This document shows positions 1-9,560 of a DNA stretch of 64,000 nucleotides, in pieces. This DNA is from Oscillospiraceae bacterium MB08-C2-2. GTDB lineage: Bacteria; Bacillota; Clostridia; Oscillospirales; Ruminococcaceae. Under the pieces are notes generated by a model that saw nothing but the letters and a program-made list of their open reading frames with translations, searched no databases and was not told the DNA's origin. Location of the stretch: positions 62,001 through 126,000 of the forward strand of contig CP141729.1 of assembly GCA_035621215.1 (NCBI GenBank), written 5' to 3'. Within the stretch, counting starts at the first letter, position 1, and each line of letters opens with the position of its first letter. The position numbers were made by a program, and so were the translations under genes.

Positions 1-2
1 GC

Positions 3-95
3 TACTATGTCTGTGCCGCTATACTAACGGTGATCTTTGCGGTTTCCGCAATGAGAACCCTGCGCCAGAAAAGCCAAGAAGAACTTCCTGCATAG
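3..95 (+). CDS. C-terminal end of a membrane protein (partial)
   Basis: Only the last 30 residues are inside the window, reading in frame 3 to a TAG stop. They form one hydrophobic helix (YVCAAILTVIFAVSAM) followed by a short basic and polar tail. This is what the end of a multi-pass transporter looks like, for example a major-facilitator protein, but the fragment is too short to assign a family. A strong terminator follows 25 bases downstream, which supports this being a real gene end. Confidence 0.5.
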   Translation, partial: YYVCAAILTVIFAVSAMRTLRQKSQEELPA

Positions 96-120
96 TTAAC
101 AATTGCCAAAGTTACAATCA

Positions 121-158
121 ATAAGCCTCATACTCTTCGGAGTATGAGGCTTATTTTT
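121..158 (+). terminator. Rho-independent terminator
   Basis: A perfect 15-bp stem (121-135 with 140-154) has a TTCG loop and runs into a T tract. It ends the membrane-protein transcript entering from the left. It also lies about 195 bases downstream of the nif operon end on the other strand, where its T tract is weaker. Confidence 0.9.
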
Positions 159-351
159 GATGATTTGGATATTTCTTTTTTGGCAGACAAAGCAGCAATA
201 CTTTAATACACTTTGGTGGGAGCATGAGAAAAGATTGACTGCTAGGCGGTACTGAAATTATTAAGTTAATCCTCATAATTATATACTACTATCATGGGGT
301 TAACAGTATATAAGCGCATATTCCAACAGTTCCGCAAAACCTTGAATCATC

Positions 352-1170
352 TCAGCATATGGGGATCTTTTCTGTTCCTACAATGGTTTGCATTTTGTGT
401 TCCAACGCAAATGCCTGCTGTGCATTCAGGCTTAGCTGAAAAAGTCTTTCCGCTGCAAAAACGAATTCCCCGAAGCGGCAGTTCCCGGCCCGTTCACCAA
501 TTCCACCCAAAGTGGTGTTGATATATTCTGCACCGGATTTAGCAGCTGCTACCGAGGTTGCCACAGCCATTCCCAAATCATTGTGGGAGTGAATCTCAAT
601 GGGCAATCCACAGCCCACTTTTAATTGGTGCACCATTTCTGCAATGGGTCCGGGAGCGGATACACCCACTGTGTCCGCAACACGAATGCGGGAAACTCCC
701 ACTTCGTGTAACCTGTGGGATAGCGAAATCAAGAAAGACATATCAGCCCGGGTAGCATCTTCAAACCCAACGGTTACCTCGTAGCCTTCCTGGCGCACCA
801 GATCCACTAGATACAGTAACTTTTTAAGAAGCCACGCTTTATTCTTATTCAGCTTGGTGTATATCTGGGCGTACGATACCGGTGCGCTGATGTGGATAAT
901 ATCCGGCTTGCAAGAAAAGGATTTGGCGATGTCATCTTCCCGCATGCGGTTCCAAGTAGAAACCTTGATGCGGCTGCGTTTATTCATAATGGCACGAATG
1001 GTTTCTATTTCGTATTCGCCCATAGCCGGTGTGCCGGCCTCCAACTGATAAACACCTGCATGTTCCAGCAGCGAAGCAATCTCCACCTTCTGCTCCATGC
1101 TCATGGCTACCGAGGGAGACTGTTCCCCGTCCCGCAGCGTTGTATCCACAATATAGCACACCGGATTCAT
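352..1170 (-). CDS. nifV-alpha: Homocitrate synthase, alpha (catalytic) subunit NifV-alpha
   Basis: This subunit would condense acetyl-CoA with 2-oxoglutarate to make homocitrate, the organic ligand of FeMo-cofactor. The 272-residue protein has the DRE-TIM barrel signature DTTLRDGEQ at residues 9-17 (catalytic R13, D14) and the metal-binding HSHND motif near residue 195. It stops at the end of the barrel and lacks the C-terminal domain of one-piece NifV proteins, as in Clostridium pasteurianum, where NifV is split into omega and alpha. Its ATG overlaps the stop of nifV-omega in an ATGA, so translation is probably coupled. It is the last gene of the nif operon. Assignment as homocitrate synthase rather than another DRE-TIM enzyme rests mainly on context and the split architecture. 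Confidence 0.9.
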   Translation of the reverse strand: MNPVCYIVDTTLRDGEQSPSVAMSMEQKVEIASLLEHAGVYQLEAGTPAMGEYEIETIRAIMNKRSRIKVSTWNRMREDDIAKSFSCKPDIIHISAPVSYAQIYTKLNKNKAWLLKKLLYLVDLVRQEGYEVTVGFEDATRADMSFLISLSHRLHEVGVSRIRVADTVGVSAPGPIAEMVHQLKVGCGLPIEIHSHNDLGMAVATSVAAAKSGAEYINTTLGGIGERAGNCRFGEFVFAAERLFQLSLNAQQAFALEHKMQTIVGTEKIPIC

Positions 1171-2138
1171 ATTGCCTCCTCCTTTCGGTAACCCTGAGCC
1201 AGATGAAGAAAGAGATCATCTGGCACACACCCCTGCTGGTCAATGCTCTGGCCTCTCACTGCATCCAACAGTTCTGCCAACTGGAAGGCTTCCGGATTTA
1301 ATCCGTTTTGTTGGAGTTTGAGCCGAATTGACTGCAAACCGGAGTGCTTGCCCAACACAAAACGGCGCTCACTGCCAACCAATTCGGGAAAATACGGTTC
1401 GTATAGCTGCTGCCGTTTCAGGATACCATCCACGTGAATACCCGATTCCACATGAAAGATATTACTGCCGATAACCGGTTTGTTATGGGGAAAGGTCTGA
1501 CCTGTGATTTCCTCAATTAACGCCTTCATAGCTGGAAAACACGAAAATTGATTGCCGGGCTTGTGGTGAGCCTGCAAGCGCAGCGCAAGGAGCACCTCCT
1601 CCAAGGGGGCTTTGTGGCCCAGCCCGCCAAAACTGGTTACAATATCCGTTCCACCGCCCAGAACCCACTCCACCGCCAAGGCTGTTGCACAAAAGTACTG
1701 GTTTTCCGGGCAAAACTCTACCCTTCCTGCCATACGGGCCCGCAAATCCACAAAAGCCTCCTGCCAATCATGGAGCAAAAGATCATCCAAGCCGGTGATA
1801 CGAACACTGGGCAATTCCCGCACGGAACGTAATAAATAGGCTTCCCTCAGATCATTGACCTGTACTTCCGTGGTTACGCCATTGGGCACCGACATACCCC
1901 GGGCCGGGCATACAAAGCGAGAGAATTCCGGAAACTGCAAGGCTTCTCCCGGCATAGAAAGCCGCAGAATATATTTGCCTTTGGGATTCAGCGTTCCCAA
2001 TTTGCGGTAAATAGAAGGAGTCAGCTCAATGTAATCCACCTTGATTGCAATTAGCGCCTCCAGCAGCATGGCCAGTTGCTGGGAACTGACAGTATAGCGT
2101 TCCAAACAGGCAAGGGTCGTGTCAATCACGCAAATCAC
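1167..2138 (-). CDS. nifV-omega: Homocitrate synthase, omega subunit NifV-omega
   Basis: Partner subunit of NifV-alpha. The first half is a degenerate DRE-TIM barrel: it starts IDTTLACLERY instead of DTTLRDGEQ, so the catalytic Arg-Asp is gone. The second half has the communication and C-terminal region of isopropylmalate/homocitrate synthases (KPVIGSNIFHVESGIHVDGI, then VLGKHSG). By analogy with C. pasteurianum it completes the active enzyme. I place the start at a GTG (323 residues) because an AAAGGGGG site sits 7 bases upstream; a longer reading would begin at 2171 but bypasses this site. Its end overlaps nifV-alpha by 4 bases. Confidence 0.88.
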   Translation of the reverse strand: MICVIDTTLACLERYTVSSQQLAMLLEALIAIKVDYIELTPSIYRKLGTLNPKGKYILRLSMPGEALQFPEFSRFVCPARGMSVPNGVTTEVQVNDLREAYLLRSVRELPSVRITGLDDLLLHDWQEAFVDLRARMAGRVEFCPENQYFCATALAVEWVLGGGTDIVTSFGGLGHKAPLEEVLLALRLQAHHKPGNQFSCFPAMKALIEEITGQTFPHNKPVIGSNIFHVESGIHVDGILKRQQLYEPYFPELVGSERRFVLGKHSGLQSIRLKLQQNGLNPEAFQLAELLDAVRGQSIDQQGCVPDDLFLHLAQGYRKEEAI

Positions 2139-2198
2139 AAATGAACCCCCTTTTATCCCAGGCTCTGGCAAAACACGATATTTTACCAGAGTCCCGGC

Positions 2199-2507
2199 TC
2201 AAATTTGATATTGTAAAACCACCGTTCCACCCTCAATATGCTGCTCTACAATTTCTTCCACGGCTTCTTCGGTCAGCCCGCCGTACCAAACCCCTTGTGG
2301 ATATACCACGGCTATGGGCCCTTTGTCGCAGATGCCAAAACAGCCTGTATTGGTGACCATGCAATTGCCCGAAAGATCCCGGTCTTCTATTTCTTCCATA
2401 AACTTTTCTACCAGCTCAGGGCTGCCCTTTGTGCTGCAAAAACCTTTTTGCACCCCGTTAATGCGGCAGCTGGTACATACAAAAATATGATATTGGGGAG
2501 AAACCAT
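2199..2507 (-). CDS. Thioredoxin-like 2Fe-2S ferredoxin of the nif operon
   Basis: A 102-residue ferredoxin of the C. pasteurianum 2Fe-2S type. It begins MVSPQYHIFVCTSCRINGVQ, has further cysteines in GFCSTK and in the NTGCFGICDKGP segment, and continues VVYPQGVWYG. From memory this closely matches the C. pasteurianum protein in length and sequence, and that protein has been linked to nitrogenase. An in-frame ATG at 2516 forms an ATGA overlap with the nifN-B stop, but the internal ATG used here has better spacing to AGGAAAGG (9 bases) and matches the family N-terminus. A role as electron carrier or as a regulatory partner of the MoFe protein is inferred. Confidence 0.92.
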   Translation of the reverse strand: MVSPQYHIFVCTSCRINGVQKGFCSTKGSPELVEKFMEEIEDRDLSGNCMVTNTGCFGICDKGPIAVVYPQGVWYGGLTEEAVEEIVEQHIEGGTVVLQYQI

Positions 2508-2512
2508 TTCAC

Positions 2513-5188
2513 TCATCCTTTCCTAACAGCACAACTTGTTTGAGACAGTTTCTTTGCGCAGGCTCCCACAGCCTCTTCAATTCGCTCATACATGGGGAAG
2601 AATATAATCCCTGCCGCCTCCAACCTGCGGGAAGGCGCTTCGCCTATACGCAAAGCGGTTACAGCCTGACAGTCTGCAACCACATCAAGAACGCTTTCCT
2701 TCTGCTCTTGGGTTTGATCACAATCGGCTTTGCCGCCGCAATAACGGTTCACATCCCGCCGTTCTATAAAGCAGACTGTTTTTCCATCGCTTTCATAAAT
2801 ATAAAAGGTGTTAGCATGGCCGAAATGAACATCCACCAACATCCCGCTTTTGGACGCAACAGCCACTCTCCACACCGGAAGTTCCGGTTCGTCTGGCTGG
2901 TATAAGGATATATTTTCTTCCTTTTTTCCCCGAAAGGCAATGGACAAGTCGTTATCCAGTGTTCCAATGGCGTCTGCCCTGCACTGGCGGCAATGAAGCA
3001 TTTGAGGCAGATATTTTCCACAGTTCTTCCGCAGGGTGTGGATTTCTGCCATACTAACCTGTGGCATATCAGCGAAGGCGCTGCCTTCCACCGGAATGAG
3101 CTGCATGATATTGGTTATGCAGGCACCAAGTTCTTTTACAGTCTGAACAATTTGTGGCACATGCTCGTGGTTACAGCCTTTAAGCACCACAATATTTACC
3201 TTGCACTGCACACCCCGCCGGGATAAATACTGCAAACCTGCAAGTTGATTGGCCATTAGAATAGAAGCTGCCTCCACTCCGGTGTAGCGTGTGCCAAGAT
3301 AATTAACATGGTGATAGATATCCGCACCAATTTGGGGATTCACCGCATTGATCGTAATGGTTACATGAGAAACCCCCAGATCAATCAGCTCCTGGGCGTA
3401 AAGTGGCAGCAGCAGGCCGTTGGTGGAAAGGCAAAAGGTTACTTCCTGATCCTGCTCCCGAATCAGCCGCAGGGTTTCCCGGGTTTCCTCAAAATTGGCC
3501 AATGCATCGCCGGGGCCTGCAATGCCGACTACGGTAAGATTCGGAACCTTTTCCCGAACCGCAAAATACTTATCCGCCGCTTGCTGGGGTGAAAGAATCT
3601 CTGTGGTAACGCCGGGGCGGCTCTCGTTGGGGCAATCAAATTTGCGCACACAATAGTTGCATTGAATGTTGCACTTGGGTGCCACAGGCAAATGAATGCG
3701 GGCATTTTTAGTTCCCGAGCAGGTATAGCAGGGGTGGGTCAGGGTGCGTTCTTCAATGGTTTTGGGCATAGCAATCGCCTCCAAAGTAATGGGGGATTCT
3801 GCTGCACGGTGCAGCTTCTGCTGGTAATAGCGTTGGTACAGTTCCTGGCGAAAGCCCTCTTCCTTTCGTGCAAGCATCGTGTTCGCAATTTGTTCCACTA
3901 ATTGCTGTGAAGCGGTGTATCCCAGCATGCGCACATGCTGCCCGCCCACACGATCGTGAATGGGAAAGCCAAGGCGAATCAGGGGGATATGCTGGCGGTG
4001 GGAGATACGGCGGCCATCGGAATTCCCAATCATTAAGTTCACCTTTTGTGAAAGGCACAGGGCTTCTATCTGTTCAAAATCGCAGTCACTGCAAACGATT
4101 GGGTCCTGTTCAAACCAAAGAGCGGCTCCACGGCTCATGGGCTCCAATAAAGCTTGGGATAAAGAAGGGCATACACTGCCTGCTGCCGCTACCAGTGGTA
4201 TGGTGCCATTTTCCAGACACAGCCCCACGCAGGCCGCTACAAGATCGGGCTCACCAAACACAGCGGTGCGGGCATCGGCACAGTATTTGTGGGCATCAAT
4301 CATAGTATCTGCCAGCCGTCCCCGCTCTTGCTCCAGAGCCGGTGGAAAAGTAGCACCCAAATCTTCCAAAACGTTAATAAATGTGTCGGTTGCCTCAATT
4401 CCCACCGGCAATCCCAATCGAACAAACGGCACCTGATGGATATCGTAAAGGTATTGAGCGGGAGAAAGCTCAGGCTCCACAAACTGTGAGAGCTCAATGG
4501 TCATTTGTGCCCCTGCCATTGCAGAAATTTGCTCCAATGAAGTCCCCTGATTGGGCAGCCGATCGTATACAGGGGCATGAACACCGTCTAAATTTTCAGA
4601 CAGGTCCGGCAGTAACACATAGGAAAGCCCAGAGAAATTCAGCAGGTCTTTCAGCCACCGGGTATCCGCAGGAGAAATATGAGGAGTAATAATGTTAATA
4701 CCGCTATGGGAACTTCGCTCCATTTCTACCTGCTCTAGCACGGAACGCAGTGCCCGGAAATAGCCCTCGTTCTGGGTTCCGCCATAACCGGGAGAGGCCA
4801 CTGAAAGCAGTTTAACTTTAGAATTGGGGTGGCTGCTCCGGTATTTATGCAGAATTGCACCCACATCCTCTCCGATGGTTTCGGCCAGGCAGGTGGTGGC
4901 AACCCCCACCACCTCCGGGTGATATTGCGCAATCAGGTTGTCAATGCCCCGCAGTAAATTTTCTTCTCCGCCAAACACGGTACCCTGCTCAGTGAGTGAA
5001 GACGAAGCCACATCCACCGGCTCGTTGTAATGGGTAGCCATATGGCGGCGTATGTAAGTGGCACAGCCCTGTGAGCCGTGAAGAATGGACATACACCCCC
5101 GAATGCCATACAATGCTGTAACTGCTCCCATTGGCATACACATTTTGCAGGGATTCACATTCAGGTTAACCAGCGGCTTTTCCTTCAC
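2513..5188 (-). CDS. nifN-B: NifN-NifB fusion, FeMo-cofactor biosynthesis, with C-terminal NifX-like domain
   Basis: An 891-residue three-part protein. Residues about 5-470 are NifN, the scaffold subunit that pairs with NifE; the cysteine segments NPCKMC, GSQGC and TTCLAET are visible. Residues about 480-765 are NifB, a radical-SAM enzyme that makes the 8Fe-9S-C core; its CX3CX2C motif (CNIQCNYC) is at 506-513, with extra cluster cysteines HPCYTC before it and HCRQC near 733. Residues about 773-880 are a NifX/dinitrogenase-cofactor domain (WRVAVAS...HFGHANTFYIYE). The nifN-nifB fusion is known from C. pasteurianum. The GTG start has AGGAGG 7 bases upstream; an ATG at 5251 is upstream of that site and less likely. 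It overlaps nifE by 23 bases and the next gene begins at or next to its stop. Confidence 0.95.
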   Translation of the reverse strand: MKEKPLVNLNVNPCKMCMPMGAVTALYGIRGCMSILHGSQGCATYIRRHMATHYNEPVDVASSSLTEQGTVFGGEENLLRGIDNLIAQYHPEVVGVATTCLAETIGEDVGAILHKYRSSHPNSKVKLLSVASPGYGGTQNEGYFRALRSVLEQVEMERSSHSGINIITPHISPADTRWLKDLLNFSGLSYVLLPDLSENLDGVHAPVYDRLPNQGTSLEQISAMAGAQMTIELSQFVEPELSPAQYLYDIHQVPFVRLGLPVGIEATDTFINVLEDLGATFPPALEQERGRLADTMIDAHKYCADARTAVFGEPDLVAACVGLCLENGTIPLVAAAGSVCPSLSQALLEPMSRGAALWFEQDPIVCSDCDFEQIEALCLSQKVNLMIGNSDGRRISHRQHIPLIRLGFPIHDRVGGQHVRMLGYTASQQLVEQIANTMLARKEEGFRQELYQRYYQQKLHRAAESPITLEAIAMPKTIEERTLTHPCYTCSGTKNARIHLPVAPKCNIQCNYCVRKFDCPNESRPGVTTEILSPQQAADKYFAVREKVPNLTVVGIAGPGDALANFEETRETLRLIREQDQEVTFCLSTNGLLLPLYAQELIDLGVSHVTITINAVNPQIGADIYHHVNYLGTRYTGVEAASILMANQLAGLQYLSRRGVQCKVNIVVLKGCNHEHVPQIVQTVKELGACITNIMQLIPVEGSAFADMPQVSMAEIHTLRKNCGKYLPQMLHCRQCRADAIGTLDNDLSIAFRGKKEENISLYQPDEPELPVWRVAVASKSGMLVDVHFGHANTFYIYESDGKTVCFIERRDVNRYCGGKADCDQTQEQKESVLDVVADCQAVTALRIGEAPSRRLEAAGIIFFPMYERIEEAVGACAKKLSQTSCAVRKG

Positions 5189-6548
5189 GGTGTTTCCTCC
5201 TTTCTCCAATGTGCTTCCAGACCGGGCTGTTAATGGATAGATTAACCTCATTTACAAAGTTCTCAATGCCTTCAAAACCGGCAAGAGCATGCTTGCGCTC
5301 ATGGTTGTGGTCACAAAAAGCAATTCCCAGCTTGTAGGCGAGGGGGCGCTCTTTGACACCGCCCACCAGAATATCCACTTGCTTTTCCAACATAAATTTT
5401 TCGAGTTCAGCCGGGTTGGCATCATCCAAAATAACAGCATCATCCTTTAGCAGACAGCCGATGATGTCATAGTCTTCTTTTTGGCCTGTCTGCGTGCCTA
5501 CAACCACACTTTCAATGCCCATTTCGTTAAACTGGCGAATGAGAGAAATGGCTTTGAAGCCACCACCTACAAAAATAGCGGCTTTTCGCCCAGCCAAGAA
5601 GGGGCGGTAGCGTTCTAAAAAGCCTTTCATTTCCTCAGATTTAGTTTTGCAGAAGGCACGTGCCTTCTGTTCAGCCTCCCGGTTCTCCAATGCCTGCGTC
5701 ACCCGGATGAGGGAGTTGGTGGTATCCTCTATACCAAAAAAGCTCACTTTGATGTAGGGAATTCCAAACTCCTCCTCCATCTGGTTGGCCAGATAGGTGG
5801 AAGAACCGGCACACTGAACAATATTTAAAGAAGCAGAGGGTGATTTCATCAAGCTATCCATAGAGGCGTCCCCCGTAATGGTAGAAACCACCGGAACACC
5901 AATCTTTTGCAGATAGTTTCGAATAATCCACATTTCTCCGGCCAAATTGTAGTCTCCCAGAATATTGACTCCCTGCTGCCGGGGCAACGGCACAGCAGGA
6001 CGCACAAGCCGCATAATAGCATCGCAGGCCAGCTTATAGCCCTGAGACTTGGTGCCGGAAAATCCGGGGGCCTTCACCGGAATAACCCGGATGCCATGCT
6101 GCTGCTCGGCTTCCCGGCAGACTGCCTCCACATCATCTCCTATTACCCCTACAATGCAGGTGGCATACACAAAAATCAGCCGAGGCCTGCGCTCGTGCAT
6201 TAACTCATCAATGGCTCGGCGGAGCTTATCTGCCCCTCCGAAAATTATATCCCGTTCCCGTAGGTCGGTGGAAAAGCTATGGCGAAAAGTTTCACTTCCA
6301 CTGGTGAGGCTGCCCCGAATATCCCATGTATAGCTGGCGCATCCAATGGGGCCGTGAACAATGTGGTAGGCATCGGTAATGGGGTTCAGCACCACTCGGG
6401 CCCCGCAATAAACGCATGCCCGCTGGCTAACGGCACCGGAGACGCTTTCTTTTTCGCAGGACAGGCCTTTTCCGTTTCCCGAACAGAATCCTTTTTCCCA
6501 AATGGAGCCGGCTCGTTCCTGCAAAACCGATGTCTTTGAAGCTGTCAC
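5166..6548 (-). CDS. nifE: NifE, FeMo-cofactor scaffold subunit
   Basis: A 460-residue NifD-like protein that together with the NifN domain forms the scaffold on which the NifB product is matured by molybdenum and homocitrate insertion. Diagnostic cysteines are in ACVYCGARVV (C45, C48), GPIGCASYTW (C70) and ATCIVGVIGDD. Unlike NifD it has no FeMo-cofactor His motif of the HSYDY type near its end. The GTG start has AGGAGG 8 bases upstream. It lies 39 bases after nifK and overlaps nifN-B. Confidence 0.95.
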   Translation of the reverse strand: MTASKTSVLQERAGSIWEKGFCSGNGKGLSCEKESVSGAVSQRACVYCGARVVLNPITDAYHIVHGPIGCASYTWDIRGSLTSGSETFRHSFSTDLRERDIIFGGADKLRRAIDELMHERRPRLIFVYATCIVGVIGDDVEAVCREAEQQHGIRVIPVKAPGFSGTKSQGYKLACDAIMRLVRPAVPLPRQQGVNILGDYNLAGEMWIIRNYLQKIGVPVVSTITGDASMDSLMKSPSASLNIVQCAGSSTYLANQMEEEFGIPYIKVSFFGIEDTTNSLIRVTQALENREAEQKARAFCKTKSEEMKGFLERYRPFLAGRKAAIFVGGGFKAISLIRQFNEMGIESVVVGTQTGQKEDYDIIGCLLKDDAVILDDANPAELEKFMLEKQVDILVGGVKERPLAYKLGIAFCDHNHERKHALAGFEGIENFVNEVNLSINSPVWKHIGERRKHREGKAAG

Positions 6549-6587
6549 AGCGTATTCCTCCTATCCCCGCAGCGGGTAATTTATTGG

Positions 6588-7952
6588 TTACATAATAACG
6601 TCGAGATCTTCGTCGGCGCAGTCACGGTCGTATCGATCCATCAGGGCACCAATAATTCTTTCTACAAACAGCATGGCTCCCCGGTAACCCATCATAGGCA
6701 GATAACTGTGAACATACCGATCCAAAATAGGAAAGCCTGCCCGAACAAAGGGAATATCTTCCGCCTTGGCAATTTGTTTGCCGTAGCTGGTGCCCAGCAG
6801 GAGATCCACCGGCTCGTTTTTAATCCACTGGTGCAGCTCAAAGAGATCGGCAGATGCTTTCACAGTGGAACCTTCCACATCATACCGGCCCAGCAGTTCG
6901 TTCACCAAACGAACAAAATCCTCCTTGGGTGTGCCGGTGATAACGTATTTGGGAATCATGCCCATCTCCAAGCACAAGGCACACAGGCCGATTACTGTAT
7001 CCGGGTCTCCAAAGATAGCCACCTTTTTTTGGCTGCTGTATTGGTTGCTATCCAGTAAAATATCCACCAGCTGGCCACGCTCCTCTTCCAGCTCTGGGGG
7101 AACCTCTGTTTTGGAAAGGCGGGAGAGCGCCATGACATATTCATCGGTGGCTTCAATGCCAATGGGCAGCGGCAGTTCTGTAAAAGGAACAGCGTGCCTC
7201 TTTTTCAGCAGTTCAGCAGGCTCTGTGCTGGTGAGCCGCCCCAAAGCCAGAGTATGGGCACAGTCTCCTAACCCGGCTATTTCGGCAAGAGTGGTTCCGC
7301 CTTGGGGATACATTTCGTATTCCCCGCTCATAGGGGCATCCATTACTCCGCTGGTGTCGGGAAATAGGGTAAAGGGCACCTGCATCAGAGAAGCAATGCG
7401 CTTAATCTCTCGCATATCGCCGGGATTCACAAACCCGGGGAAAATAGCGGTTTTGCCGTTGCAGCTTCCTGTTGACTTGGTAAGGTAGGTAATAAAGCCC
7501 TTCATCATATTAAAAAATCCGTTTATGTGGGAACCCGAATAACTGGGTGTGTTGCAGTGCACGACCAGTTTTCCTTCGGGAATCTCCATATCGGTGATGT
7601 AAGAGTTCAGATCATCGCCGATGGTTTCGGAAAGGCAGGTAGTGTGTACAGCAATAATGTCGGGATTGTAAATATCAAACACATTGCGTACAGCGGTTTT
7701 CAGGTTGCTCCCTCCGCCAAACACCGAGGCGCCTTCAGTAAAGGAACTGGAAGAAGCAATGGCCGGGTCCTTAAAATGGCGGGTGAGAAAGGTTCGGTGA
7801 TAGGATACACACCCTTGGGAACCATGGCTATGGGGCATGCATTTGTGTACACCCAGCGCCGCATAGAGAGCCCCCACCGGCTGGCAGGTTTTACAGGGAT
7901 TGATGCGCAGGGCAGTGCGCTGACTAATGGTTTTGGGCGTTAAATCCAGCAT
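6588..7952 (-). CDS. nifK: Nitrogenase MoFe protein beta chain NifK
   Basis: A 454-residue beta chain of the MoFe protein that carries half of the P-cluster. P-cluster ligands are seen in NPCKTCQPVG (C23), GSQGCVSY (C48) and HTTCLSETIGDD (C106), with a serine near 137. The length and the start MLDLTPKTI match the short clostridial NifK, which lacks about 50 N-terminal residues of the Azotobacter protein. The ATG shares one base with the nifD stop (TAATG), and a GGAGGTGAT site lies just upstream inside nifD, so D and K are probably made in equal amounts. Confidence 0.98.
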   Translation of the reverse strand: MLDLTPKTISQRTALRINPCKTCQPVGALYAALGVHKCMPHSHGSQGCVSYHRTFLTRHFKDPAIASSSSFTEGASVFGGGSNLKTAVRNVFDIYNPDIIAVHTTCLSETIGDDLNSYITDMEIPEGKLVVHCNTPSYSGSHINGFFNMMKGFITYLTKSTGSCNGKTAIFPGFVNPGDMREIKRIASLMQVPFTLFPDTSGVMDAPMSGEYEMYPQGGTTLAEIAGLGDCAHTLALGRLTSTEPAELLKKRHAVPFTELPLPIGIEATDEYVMALSRLSKTEVPPELEEERGQLVDILLDSNQYSSQKKVAIFGDPDTVIGLCALCLEMGMIPKYVITGTPKEDFVRLVNELLGRYDVEGSTVKASADLFELHQWIKNEPVDLLLGTSYGKQIAKAEDIPFVRAGFPILDRYVHSYLPMMGYRGAMLFVERIIGALMDRYDRDCADEDLDVIM

Positions 7953-9547
7953 TATAGATCACCTCCACTCAGGGTTCCGGTTAGCATGGGCACGGTTTTC
8001 CAAGGAGGCGTCACAAAGTTCCACGCATTGGTATACAGCGCCATGACAACATCTTGGGCAAAATTCACCGCCCCTTTAAACCCGGCATAGGGCCCCTTGT
8101 AATCATAAGAATGCATCTGGCGGGAGGGCGTTCCCGCCTTTTGGATGACATACTTATCTTTGATGCCGGAGAAGAAGATATCCGGCTTAAGCAGTTTGAT
8201 GAGCATCTCGGTTTCAAAGTGGTTGTAATCATCCACCACAATATGTCCGGATTGCATATCCTGAATCATGCCTTCATATTGATCCAAAGGAATTTGGTCT
8301 TTGAGCCGTGCAAGGGTCTCTTCATCCAAGAAGGTATGGAATTTTTCCGGGTCTGGCTCCACGGTCATATTCTCGATGTTCTTGCTGTCAGCATCCAGCT
8401 TAATGGTGGGGATTACTTTTCGGCCCTCGTAGTCGTCCCGGTGGGCAAACTCGTAACCGGCGATAATCGTCTCCATGCCGAAATCCTCCAGCAGCTTCTG
8501 ATAGTGGTGGGTACGGGAACCGCCTACAAAAATTCCGGCATTTTTGCCTTTCAGCTTTCCCTTGTAATACTCCATATCATCAAATATATCTGCCAATTCA
8601 TCGGCAATGACTTCTTCGGTCCGCTGTTTGATCTCCTCATCACCAAAAAAGGTGGCGATGTCTCGCAGGGATTGAATGGTGGCCTCTACACCGATGAAAT
8701 TCACCTTAAGCCAGCTGATGCCGTATTTGGCCTGCATCATTTCGGCGATGTAGTTGATAGAACGGTGGCACATGACCAGATTCAGGTTTGCCAGATGCGC
8801 ATTCTGCATGGTCTCCACAGAACCATCCCCTGTAAAGATGGATACCACCTCATAGCCGATGCGTTTCAGAACCCGTTCCTGCTCCCAGCCGTCACCGCCG
8901 ATGTTATATTCGCCTAGAATATTCAGGCTGTATTTGCTTTTGGGTATCTTGTCACCGGTGCCGATTACCCGTTTCATCAAGCCATTGTTGGCAATATGGT
9001 GGCCCGCAGATTGAGAAACCCCTTTATAGCCCTCGCAGGAAAATGCGATGCACCGGATATTAAACTCTGATTCTGCCCATGCAGCCACAGCATGCACATC
9101 GTCTCCAATCAGACCGATGGGGCAGGTGGAGCAAATCATGATGCTCTTAGGATTAAAGATTTCCATTGCTTCCACAATGGCTTGCTTTAGCTTTTTTTCT
9201 CCGCCGAAGACAATATCGGGCTCTTGCATATCGGTGGAAAAGCAGTAGGGGATAAAGTTTTGGCCGCCCTCCTGTGCAACGGCCTTGTTTCGGCGGGTGC
9301 CCCAGCTGTAAAAGCCGCACCCAATAGGACCATGGGTGATTACACAAACATCCTTAAGAGGGCCCACTACCACGCCTTTACAGCCTGCATAGCAACAGCC
9401 CCGATTGGTCATAATGCCCGGAACGGCCCGGGTGTTGGCGGCGATTTGGGGAACCCCCGGGGCTTCTTCCAGTTCCAGCACGTGCTCCTTGCGGTTTTTA
9501 TACACCCGCGAAGAATATTTTTCCAATAATCTAGCTCTGTTATCCAA
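7952..9547 (-). CDS. nifD: Nitrogenase MoFe protein alpha chain NifD
   Basis: A 531-residue alpha chain that holds FeMo-cofactor and half of the P-cluster. P-cluster cysteines lie in CYAGCKG (C56), GPIGC (C77) and STCPIGLIGDD (C142). FeMo-cofactor ligands are the Cys of VMCHRSINY (C260) and the His of MHSYDYKGPYAG (H479). Residues about 377-445 contain the roughly 50-residue insertion typical of clostridial NifD. I chose a TTG start because GAGG sits 8 bases upstream; a GTG three codons earlier (9556) has no usable spacing. It is Mo-type: no vnf/anf delta-subunit gene is in the operon. Confidence 0.97.
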   Translation of the reverse strand: MDNRARLLEKYSSRVYKNRKEHVLELEEAPGVPQIAANTRAVPGIMTNRGCCYAGCKGVVVGPLKDVCVITHGPIGCGFYSWGTRRNKAVAQEGGQNFIPYCFSTDMQEPDIVFGGEKKLKQAIVEAMEIFNPKSIMICSTCPIGLIGDDVHAVAAWAESEFNIRCIAFSCEGYKGVSQSAGHHIANNGLMKRVIGTGDKIPKSKYSLNILGEYNIGGDGWEQERVLKRIGYEVVSIFTGDGSVETMQNAHLANLNLVMCHRSINYIAEMMQAKYGISWLKVNFIGVEATIQSLRDIATFFGDEEIKQRTEEVIADELADIFDDMEYYKGKLKGKNAGIFVGGSRTHHYQKLLEDFGMETIIAGYEFAHRDDYEGRKVIPTIKLDADSKNIENMTVEPDPEKFHTFLDEETLARLKDQIPLDQYEGMIQDMQSGHIVVDDYNHFETEMLIKLLKPDIFFSGIKDKYVIQKAGTPSRQMHSYDYKGPYAGFKGAVNFAQDVVMALYTNAWNFVTPPWKTVPMLTGTLSGGDL

Positions 9548-9560
9548 GTTTTTCACCTCA

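Noticed and set aside
300-354. Read-through of the nifV-alpha TGA into a further 20 codons
   Set aside because: The extension resembles nothing known, and the protein length already fits the split alpha subunit.
3868-4436. Plus-strand frames opposite nifN-B
   Set aside because: Antisense shadows of a strongly supported gene, with no translation signals.
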